From NCBI GenBank assembly GCA_030407315.1, contig JALQPE010002462.1, forward strand, positions 62,001 to 126,000: a DNA stretch of 64,000 bases. Direction: 5' to 3'. The stretch comes from Asparagopsis taxiformis. Taxonomy: Eukaryota > Rhodophyta > Florideophyceae > Bonnemaisoniales > Bonnemaisoniaceae. Made by a program: the position numbers and the translations under genes. Shown here one piece after another: positions 28,189 to 36,882 of the stretch. Under the pieces are notes generated by a model. It had not been told where the DNA came from and searched no databases. It saw only the letters and a program-made list of their open reading frames with translations. How positions within the stretch are numbered: the stretch's first letter is position 1; every line of letters begins with the position of its first letter.

Positions 28189-30066
28189 TCAATCTTGATC
28201 ATCTCCTAGGTTAAGATATGTGCTATCTAGCTTCCTTTCTTCATCCACCTTCACCTCACTTCTCAAAAGCGATCCCTCGTTAATTTCACGATAGAATATT
28301 TGCTTCAACATTTCCAGAGCTTCTTTGATTTTCCTAATTCCAAGCAGGTTCTTTGTCTTTTTTTCACTCTGTTCCAAAGTTCGGTACAAAATCCCTTTGT
28401 TCCTTACTTCGTACTGAAATTCTTCCGTTCTTTGAGATAAAACAGAGCCATCCCGTTCGATAGTGGAGCGATCTGCTTCCAGTATAATCGGATCATTTTC
28501 AATCAAGAAATCAATGACGTATCTGATGTATTCAAGCCTTTCTTCCAACGCTTCTCGATCCGTTTCACAACTCGGTCGGTCTCCGGGGCGACGATGAAAT
28601 TCCAATATTGCAACGACTGAAATAAAAGCTGCTCTTTTCCACAACCAGAAAGGATAATTTGTCTTGCGAATATCACCACTGCTTGTATCTCCATGATTCT
28701 GCAGGTAGGAGGGTGAACCTGTCCACCATTCTTGGATTAGCTTACCGCAGCAACTCGGAAGCCCCAGAGCCGCTGTGATTCTCGAATTCAGGCTTTTCAA
28801 ACCCGCTCGATTCAGCTCCAGATGCACCACCCATTTCTGCACAATGCCAGGTGTTATCCATCCGAGCGAGTTGTCTGCAGGAAGAGGTAGTTTACTTCGA
28901 AGTTCACAGATAATGTCAGACGTTATGGACTCCATAGTTTCAAATGTAAACGGATTTACATTGTTGCTGTTTTCTCGAGCCTGTTCACTACTTGGTCGAT
29001 AATGACCAGAGGTAGCTCCACTTAAACGTTTGGGCAACGTTGCCGATGGATGTCGATGTTTCAGAGTTGTTCCATGTCTTAGAACCACTGCCAAAACCTT
29101 GGCAAGCAAGAAAGGGTTTTCAAAGTTTTCGACAACATTATTAAACGAATATGAGTCCTTGAATGCTAAAGCCAAATTACCGTGGCGAAGCAGTAAATGT
29201 TTGTTTGTAGATATGGGATAGTTGGTTTGAATATTACCAGAGTTTGCGGGTACGCCCCCAGACCTATTAGAATCGGGGGTAACGAAAAAATGTATGTCTC
29301 CTGCTCGAGCAGTTCCATTGTTTTCCGGTAAACCACCGACGAATCCCTGGGGTACTGTGGAAGTATGGTCAATTCTGTCAGGTCCTCTTTTTTTCTCATA
29401 TTCAAGGTTAACATCTTCCATATCAGGAAAAGTAATTGGATTGTGTCGAGTAGTTGGGTTTGTAAGCATCCAGATAGTCCATAGCGCATACATGCACAAT
29501 CTCTCTCTTGTGTCCACAATTTTAACCCTTACATTCATAAAAGGCCATGAGTTTTGCATACGCGGGCGATAAATTGCACGGGGAGCTTCGCCTGGAAAGT
29601 CATTGTCTATAAGGTAGTTGCTAACGCTTACGTCAGAGAGTGGTTTTGGAATATGTTCACTGACATATTCAATCATATCGTTTGAATAACCATTTCTCAA
29701 ATAGTCTTCCATCGTTTTGACTTCCACTGCTTGCCACATTTCTCGCACATCAAGAAGTGCAAAGATTCCGCGCCAAGCTCTCCATGTGTTTATAAACGAG
29801 ACGAGAATGGTCACGATGGCCATGAGAAATTCTTTACGGTCTGGGTCCTGTGAACAGTTCTGCAGAATTGCGTAAGGAATGAGGGAGCCGTAAGGGATGA
29901 AACTGATGAAAAAATACCCGACAACATAGTATCTTGCTCGTCTGAAGGTGATCCAATTTCGGCCAAGGGGATCCACAACGGGAAGTATTGCCCAAGGCAA
30001 CAGGGCGCCAAAGTATGCGAGAAGAACAAAAGCTGTGTTGTCAGAGGAATATTCGCATAGCTTCAT
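28189..30066 (-). CDS. Family B membrane protein, short form (copy B3)
   Basis: This encodes 625 aa from ATG 30066 (MKLCEYSSDNTAFVLLAYFG), chosen by alignment with the other B proteins and because a TATA box at 30152-30159 lies between it and the upstream in-frame start. Three N-terminal TM segments are conserved, as are VSNYLIDNDFPGEAPRAIY, FENPFLLAKVLAVVLRHGTTL, NPFTFETMESITSDI, SLGWITPGIVQKW.VHLELNRAG and WKRAAFISVVAILEFHRRPG. Unlike B2 and B5 it stops soon after the last conserved helices and lacks the Ser/Arg-rich tail. That shows the tail is dispensable or was lost. A stretch near 28740-28900 is almost identical in DNA to B2 at 21840-22000. Confidence 0.87.
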   Translation of the reverse strand: MKLCEYSSDNTAFVLLAYFGALLPWAILPVVDPLGRNWITFRRARYYVVGYFFISFIPYGSLIPYAILQNCSQDPDRKEFLMAIVTILVSFINTWRAWRGIFALLDVREMWQAVEVKTMEDYLRNGYSNDMIEYVSEHIPKPLSDVSVSNYLIDNDFPGEAPRAIYRPRMQNSWPFMNVRVKIVDTRERLCMYALWTIWMLTNPTTRHNPITFPDMEDVNLEYEKKRGPDRIDHTSTVPQGFVGGLPENNGTARAGDIHFFVTPDSNRSGGVPANSGNIQTNYPISTNKHLLLRHGNLALAFKDSYSFNNVVENFENPFLLAKVLAVVLRHGTTLKHRHPSATLPKRLSGATSGHYRPSSEQARENSNNVNPFTFETMESITSDIICELRSKLPLPADNSLGWITPGIVQKWVVHLELNRAGLKSLNSRITAALGLPSCCGKLIQEWWTGSPSYLQNHGDTSSGDIRKTNYPFWLWKRAAFISVVAILEFHRRPGDRPSCETDREALEERLEYIRYVIDFLIENDPIILEADRSTIERDGSVLSQRTEEFQYEVRNKGILYRTLEQSEKKTKNLLGIRKIKEALEMLKQIFYREINEGSLLRSEVKVDEERKLDSTYLNLGDDQD

Positions 30067-30151
30067 AGTGCAAGCAAAACTTCTGGGGATGAGTCTGGGG
30101 ATGTTCAAGTAGATATGAGTACTTCCAGGGTGATACCGAGAAAAGTGAGTC

Positions 30152-30159
30152 AATTTATA
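30152..30159 (-). promoter_or_regulatory. TATA box of B3
   Basis: TATAAATT on the minus strand, 86 nt before ATG 30066. Confidence 0.55.
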
Positions 30160-30734
30160 GGAGAACATAGTTTACGCATGGCGGATACAGTTCATTCGTG
30201 AACAGAATCCCAATCTTTCAGGAGGCTACCGTCGCATGTACGTAACTCGAGGAAAATTTTTGTTTGCTGCACAAACGTTGGCAAAGATGACAAATCTATG
30301 AAGTATGGACACCAACACACAACCTATGGATGGACATACTCGTGGAGCAAAACATACAGGTGTATCCGCCTAGTGGAAGTTGTGGTGAAGGCAACCATAG
30401 TCATCAATAGCACTGTTGGCAAAAAGCTAGCTCTGTATGACTATGCTTCTCACGATCCTTCCATGATGACGATTCCATTATTCCCTAGTCCAATGCTTTT
30501 ACAATAATGCTGCATGCGAGGTCGATAAATATTTTCTCGCGTGCCTCTGCGCTCGCTTTTCCATTTCCTCACATGCAATCCGTGCATCAGCCGCGGTCAT
30601 CTGAAAGCTATTCAATCGCCCATTTGGCGTTCTAAATGTTGTAGCAGTTGTAAGATCCGCACGGACCGCTGTACTGGCGGACTGACCATCGCCGTGGCTA
30701 TTGTGTAACGAACATCAATTCCACGAGATGCAAT

Positions 30735-30743
30735 CACGTGTAG
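30735..30743 (+). promoter_or_regulatory. CACGTGTAG site between A4 and B3
   Basis: CACGTGTAG, one base from the shared CACGTGTAC word, about 670 nt upstream of the B3 start and 100 nt past the A4 stop. Confidence 0.25.
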
Positions 30744-30845
30744 CAAAATGTTACTATCATAATTTTAGCTATGGCGAAGCATTCCTCTCAATTCAATCGA
30801 ATTACTATTAATACTCAATAATTACAATTACTGCACTCGAGTTCG

Positions 30846-33757
30846 TCAATCGGCCGCTCGTAACAGACCCTGCAAAGCGCTCATAAACTCTTCCTCATCG
30901 ATATTCCCACTCGCATTCGCGTCCACCGCTTGCAGTACCTGTTCAGCCCTCCGCGCGTCTGCGCACTTTCTCGCCTTCCAAGTCCCTCGATCCACCATCC
31001 ACTTGTCCAGATTGCACAGCAGTCTTGCCGCCATCCGGAAACTCAGGTGCGGTTTCGGATCCGCTCGTTGACGGAATCGTTGTCGCCATTCCTCAAATAT
31101 CGTATTTTGTTTCTCCTGATCTTTTCGCACCTGCCGAAACATCTCTACAAACAACCCCTCACTCACCATTTCTGCATCCTCGTCGGCGAGATCGAAAAAC
31201 ATGTTCTCAACAGTGTCCTCATCGATCCCTTGCAGCCCGTGACATTGTTCCAATACCCGGTTCAGCTCCACCTTGGTTTCTTCAATGTTCAGTTCCTCCT
31301 TTCCTTTTTTTACACACGCAAACTGAAAATATTTCTGCGCTCCCTCGTCGAGTGAATCTGCTCCCTGTGAAGAGCTTCCAGCGGTTATCGCCCTGCGCGG
31401 TTCCGATAGCCATGCAGAAGACCCGATATCCAGCAGTGCTATCGACTCTTCTTCAGATGAGACATCACTCATGAAGGTTACAAATAATTTCTCAACCTCA
31501 TCCACGCTTCTAAACCCACTTTGTCGTACACTGCCCAGTACTGCATCTTGGGCTGGTGCTGTCAATTTGCATATCACGTTTTGCGAGAATGCATAACGAG
31601 CCATCTGCAAATTGCCCAGGTCCACCTGTGCCACATGTGTCGTAATTGATTCGACATGATGCGTTCTAAGCGATACCAAGTCTTTCTTGTCGAGATTGGT
31701 GAACACTTCCGCGGCAGTAACCGCGACTTCACCCAGTGCTTGTCCGAAAAGCGGAATGAGGTTCAGTAGACATTTGGCTGCTACGGCATACTTGTTTCGT
31801 TTGTTTTTTTGTGTATCGAGTCCTGTAACTTCTGCAACGCTTCTGAAAGCCCTTGGACGGCCTTCTGCATCTTCTGTTCATTCAAGGCGATTTGGTTGAT
31901 TTTATCATGCACATTCTGCATCCCGGCCTCCAGGTGATCAACTCGTCGTTCCAAATGACACATTCGTTCAGCCAGATCGCTCACAGCTTGTCCGACCATT
32001 TGCAGATCGTTTTGCAAATCACTTCTGATCTCTCTGGCCATTTTGTATTTGTTCCCGTCCTTCACTATTCCCAGACTTTCTGCGTGGTAGAAGATGGCGT
32101 CCAGCAAGTGGCTGTTTTCTCCTGTGAGTTTGCTTGCAGGCAGGTACAGGTTATCTTGCAGATACCAGCTGGAACCTCCGATGGTGTTGATATTGTTGCG
32201 CGTGATGACGCCTGTTCGAATGGCGAATAGAATGATGTTATGACCGGCAAGTAGGTCTGAGGCGGTGTTGACGTTATTGGCGGAGATGTGATCTGTGATG
32301 AAGGAGGCGTCGAGTAGAGTGGGGTTGGAGAGTATTTTTGCAAAGGCACGTTCGAGGATGGTGAAGTCAGGAGGGGCATGAGATGGGGGTGTGGTTGAAT
32401 TGTCGATGGAGTGTGTATTTTCGACCTGCTGTTCGGATTGAACCGACCACGTTGCGTGTTTCTCGAGCTGCGCTTGTTCCGAATCTAAGGAAGAATGTGT
32501 TGCGTCAGCAGGAGCGGTCTCGTTTTGGGGTACGGCTGAGTTACCAGTGGATTGTGTATCTTGGACCTGCTGTTCGGGTTGAATTGACCATGTTGCGTTT
32601 TTCTTGATACGTGTTTCTTCCCAATCTGATGCCGAATCTGTTACGTCGGCGGGATTGGTTTGTGGAATAGTTGATGTGCTCTGCGAAAGTCTATTTTGAA
32701 ACTGCTGTTCGGATTGGAGCGGCCATGATACGATTTTGTTGATTTGGAAAGATTCCGATTTTGAAGAATGTGGCATGTGAGCGGAGGTTTGTTGATGTTG
32801 GTCGTCTACTGGCATCTTCCATGTGCGTATTTCAAAGTTGCTGGCGACAGTAATTATAGATGTTGCATCAGATGTTATAGCACATGCGAAGATGCTAGGT
32901 TCATGTCCAACTAAGGTTGCAATATATGAACAAGTTACTGTGTTCCATACTCCGAATTTTGATCTTGGAAGGGCAGCCACTACTCGGGAACCGTCATTAG
33001 ATATTGCACATGCTCCAACCATGCTGAGGAAGCCCGGGGGACGATAGCCGGGCAGGACTTTGGCGGGTTGTTGAGGGTTGTTGATGTTCCATAATCTAAG
33101 TGTTTCACTGTCTATGACAGCAACGTTATCTTTGGATTGGTCGCAGGCAACGTTCATATAGTGCTTGTTCCGTCTATTGCGATCGATTGGCAGAGCAGTA
33201 AGATAGGCGCCTGTATGAGTATCAAAAGCCACAAAGTGTTGATCACCTAGCAGAAATATTGCGGAACCATCTGGCGAAAAGTTGATGTACTCATAGTTGG
33301 CATCCTTCCAGGTCTGGAGTGGGGATTCCCAATTGGAGTGGTTGAACACTTGTGCAAAATAGGAACCGGTGGCTGTATTTTTGCTAACCATACCAAGAAG
33401 ACCTGCATCTGCGGATAGTGCACAAACTCTGGGTTCAGTTCCGGAGTCGGGGACACATTGTTGGCAACGAAACAATTCACCATTGGGATTCATGCTGTAT
33501 GTCTCGATTAAACTCTGATGGCAGAGGGTCACATAGCCACCCGCAGCGGCGAGCCATGTCCTGATGCGCTTCTGTTCCAGAGCAAGCTGATAGGTATTCG
33601 CGGATGGAATGTGATGCACGTGCACCTTACCGGACATGGACACAATGGCGACAATTTGGCTGTCTGCGTCGATGGCGGCGAATTGGAGCACAGGCATCGA
33701 AGGGTGCGTGGGGATGACTACGTTTTCGCATAGTACCTCTCGTCCGGCCGGTTGCAT
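30846..33757 (-). pseudogene. Family A gene with a single frameshift (copy A4)
   Basis: Start ATG 33757 (MQPAGREVLCENVV). The first frame gives 658 aa: propeller (about 1-325), a long linker with three near-repeats of a unit based on QSEQQ.....S and ATWS.Q.EQQV, the conserved module (FAKILSNPTLLDASF, LLAGHNIILFAIRTG) and coiled coil, then a stop at 31781. The remaining 300 or so residues are intact in the frame one base back: CLLNLIPLFGQALGEV, helical tail and a canonical EF-hand loop (DANASGNIDEEEF) ending at 30846. The break maps to a run of seven T at 31804-31810; one more base would join the frames into about 970 aa. Everything else is intact, so this is a very recent lesion, an assembly error in a homopolymer, or slippage. 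Confidence 0.8.
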
Positions 33758-34042
33758 GACGGGGAGGGCGCGAAAGCGGAAACTGAACCGGTAGTAACAA
33801 CTGGAACAGGACTGCGTGGAGCGGATGTGTTTCTTGTTTGGCTACTTTGTTTGTGTATCCGGATGGAATATCCACGCGTGAGACAGTGTGTCTATAGACT
33901 GTGCAATTCGTACGCGTACCCGTCGAGTCGGAGCCTCTACTGTGCCGTGCTGCGCTCTGTTCTGGGTGATGGTGATGTTTGTTGCGGTAGATTGTATGAC
34001 CACGCTAGCGTTGATCCGAGGAAAGGACCGCAGCATGCAATG

Positions 34043-34051
34043 CACGTGTAC
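34043..34051 (+). promoter_or_regulatory. CACGTGTAC site upstream of A4
   Basis: CACGTGTAC, 286 nt before ATG 33757, in a region without genes. Confidence 0.4.
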
Positions 34052-34537
34052 TGCGCAACGGCACGCGCGAGATTGCAATTGCCGTGGGACTGTCGCACTC
34101 GAGACGCACTAAAATAGTCGGGCCACGAATTCATTGCGCATGTTTATTTTTCATTTATTTTTCACGCCGCATCATACTCTCTAGTTCAAAGACTGGCGAA
34201 GAACCGAAACGTGACGGCTATCGTGACCACGTCGCAGGCTGTTGTAGGGTATCGCCGCCCAGTTTGTTGTCGCCAATCAGCACGCTTATTTGAAGTATTG
34301 CTGCCCTTTGATGAATCTACGTTCATCCATCGCCACTCTGTAGTCCCTCCTCTACGCCCGACATGACTTGCTCTGTCTCACCCACTCTGCGCAATTCCTC
34401 GCCGTCACGCTTCCCCGGTCCATCATTTCCCGGTCCACCCGCGCAGCATTCGGGCTGAGATTAGAGTGCTGATGGACCAATTCGGTGTAGCTTGATCTCC
34501 GAATCGAGCTTGATACTATTCAAAAACTGTGTTACTT

Positions 34538-34980
34538 TTATCCTAGATTTGGAGTATCCTTAGCGGACAGCTTGTATACCGCACCGGATTTATAACCAGT
34601 TGTACTTTTACTCACGATACCGAAGAACTGACCATTAGTGGATGGTTCACAAACTCTGGGATTGGATGATAAAGTGGTTTCAACGTCTTGGAGATGAGAA
34701 ATTTGATCATTAGGATCCATCGATTATATTTGAATCGTTATTCCAAAACACACTCTCGAGGCCGAAAACTGTAGAGAGCCAGGTCGCAATGCGCGTTTAT
34801 TCGAAGCAGATTTGATACCTGTTTCCCGGGAAGGTGGATGATAAATACCATGCCAGACAGGGTTTCACTGCTAGCAGTTTGGAGGTCGCGGTCGAGTACA
34901 GCGTTTTGGAAAGGAGGAAATGACAAACGTATAGTCCTGATTATGTTTAGACGTCGCAGTTGACGTCCGCCAAGTTCCAT
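34538..34980 (-). pseudogene. Relic of a family A gene (N-terminal part)
   Basis: Two frames together cover the first 140 or so residues of the propeller. The upstream one starts MELGGRQLRRLNIIRTIRL, matching the A3 start MQPGGRQLSC, and carries a decayed version of the first strands. The second, in another frame, has SSNPRVCEPSTNGQFFGIVSK, matching TEPRVCALSADAGLLGMVSK in A4. The rest of the gene is absent, so this is a 5' fragment with at least one frameshift. Confidence 0.75.
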
Positions 34981-35639
34981 CATGAACAAAAATGCACAAT
35001 ATGACCGACGGGGCTGGTGGCGTGACATATAATATCAACTTTCCTGCATTTATGCCGTTGATATTGCAGCTGTATTCTATCGTAACCCTACTTTCTAGCC
35101 ATCCAAAAAGAGTTTGTCTCCAGAGAGTTTGGTCTGGTCAAGTGGCGCGCAAATGTTGCCATGTTCAGTATGGATGTCGTCACGCAAAAACCCCCCACCG
35201 AACCGGTAGCAGTTTACGTCTTACTCATTTTTCATGACCAGTCGGTTTTCGATGAATTAGACTTAGTACTATCTACACAAAATTCTTAGGCTATCAACTC
35301 TTAGTTTCCATCCACTTCTCAGCCACTACCGCCGCGGTACCAGCACTTGACATCAATATCAACTGGAATAAGTCAAAAAGCATCAGAAGGAGAACACAAT
35401 TTTACAGCAGGGCTGGCTAGTAACTATCCATGCTCAACCCGGGGCTAGGAGTACTATAATCCTTCAGGTATTCAAGCCTAGCGTTGCCTGTATCAAAACG
35501 ACCGGGGTGTCGCGGACATACTAGAACATGCCATATGGGCTAGGGAGTGTGGGAATCGAAAAAAGTCGGACTCAGAACAATACCCGGGGTACAATTTGTG
35601 ATACAGTTGCGTGATGGGGATCAGATTGTCTTTCCGGCA

Positions 35640-35720
35640 AAACTGCGCTTTTCAAAGGCACGTTTAAGGACGGTGGAGGCAGAATGGGGGTATGGTTGAG
35701 TAGTTGGCGGATGTTCCAAC
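35640..35720 (-). pseudogene. Short family A relic
   Basis: DNA-level similarity (for example caaaggcacgtttaagga and gggggtatggttgag) to the part of A4 at 32340-32400 that encodes the start of the conserved module. The neighbourhood has lost all further similarity. It is probably the same dead gene as the relic at 34538-34980 or at 36546-36728. Confidence 0.45.
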
Positions 35721-35865
35721 TCTTCGAGGCGAGCTTCGTTCCGCTCCGCGTCAAGAAAGGGGTGTAGGAGTCAGGAAAGTCGAGTCTCGGTATGCTGCTG
35801 CTCCTCATTCCCTTCCGGGGAAGTAGCCGCACCTATAAGTACTAACTATCGCATAGCCTAGATCC

Positions 35866-36181
35866 GTAAAGCCTAGTTCTGAGTCCTAAAGGCGCCTCCG
35901 CCTTCTTCGCATCCTCCGCGGTGATCTCCCTCCAGGTGGAGGAGGCGACAGTGAGTGCGATCTCCTTGCACAGGAGATACCCCGAACCTGCCCGGGTCGG
36001 TCGCTACTGGCGTGCCCGGCCAGTCCTCTCGCTCCTAGATGGTCGTCACCATCCAGCTGAGGTATTACACAGACAGTGTCTCTTCGTTGGCCTACATGCC
36101 CGCAGGAGCCGCTACTGTCTCCAAAATGACAGCCCGTCATCTGGCTCCCATGCCAGCATCTGCAATCGAAATAAACTCTAG
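35866..36181. other. GC-rich block of unknown nature
   Basis: About 300 bp that is visibly richer in G and C than its surroundings and contains short self-complementary words, for example CTCCT and AGGAG flanking a 5-base loop near 35963-35977. Both strands have open frames of 86-109 codons, but the translations are Arg/Pro/Ser-rich and unlike any protein I know. It could be an inserted fragment, the end of a retroelement, or a structured RNA. I cannot decide. Confidence 0.3.
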
Positions 36182-36545
36182 GATTTCGTGGCGATAATCC
36201 GGCTTCTAATATCATCCATCTCTAGAAGGCGGAACAGCGGAATGTAAATTTTCGACCTACCGTTTGGAAGGGAGTTGAGTTGATGCGATACTACAGAAGT
36301 TTGGGGCTGCAAGGGCTGGTGGGCAAGAACCTGATTCTTTATCTTGAACATCATCTTTGGATTTGTTAGCACCGACTAGGCCTCAGAAGTGTGGATTGGC
36401 TGATAGTGAGCAGCTTATAGGATTCAACTGGAGACTGGGTTGAGCTGTGAGGAGCTCATTCTTTTGACAGTCGGGTCAAACATGAGTGGGTGCAATCAGT
36501 TTTTTCAATAGATGGCCGTAAAGTTGCCGGTCGATGCAGTCTGCG
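36182..36545. other. Unassigned DNA inside the relic zone
   Basis: No gene is visible. A minus-strand frame near 36178-36372 could be decayed linker sequence of a family A gene, but the similarity is too weak to call. Confidence 0.35.
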
Positions 36546-36728
36546 TCATTTTGTCATGGTTTGGTAGCGAAACGTGTTCCAAGCGCCCCGTCGCGATGTA
36601 GCACCTGTATGCAAGACCTGCATCCTGAGAACAACTACATTCTGGCCGTCTACGTCGATGGCTATGCCTAACATTTGAAAACGTCCAGGAATTTCACCAT
36701 CCATGGGTTCTGAACTGAGAAGTCGATT
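36546..36728 (-). pseudogene. Relic of the first strands of a family A propeller
   Basis: The minus-strand translation contains GEIPGRFQMLGIAIDVDGQN followed by VVVL and, further on, VLHTGATSRRGAW. This aligns with A2 VKVPGFSKISFATVDPDGR, IVAL and VHHIATGRTKQVAL. The frame ends after about 60 residues and no further propeller sequence follows. It is a third family A fragment in the 34.5-36.7 kb zone. Confidence 0.6.
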
Positions 36729-36882
36729 TTGTTTTGGGTTGAAATAACTGTAGTATAATAATTGACATATTGCGAGCGTACCAACTCGATGGATGGTCCA
36801 AGATGAAATCGAAGTCACCCTATATTAGCGTTTGTACAAAATTGAAGATCCCCACTGTCAGCATTGACAAGTATATTTGTGA

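Noticed and set aside
31797..31815. Programmed -1 frameshifting as the default reading of A4
   Set aside because: The run gives only an imperfect slippery heptamer in the needed phase (C AAA AAA), the other copies need no shift, and homopolymer error or mutation is simpler. Kept only as an alternative.
35886..36215. 109-codon Arg/Pro-rich frame in the GC-rich block
   Set aside because: Composition explains the open frame; both strands are open at once and neither translation looks like a protein.
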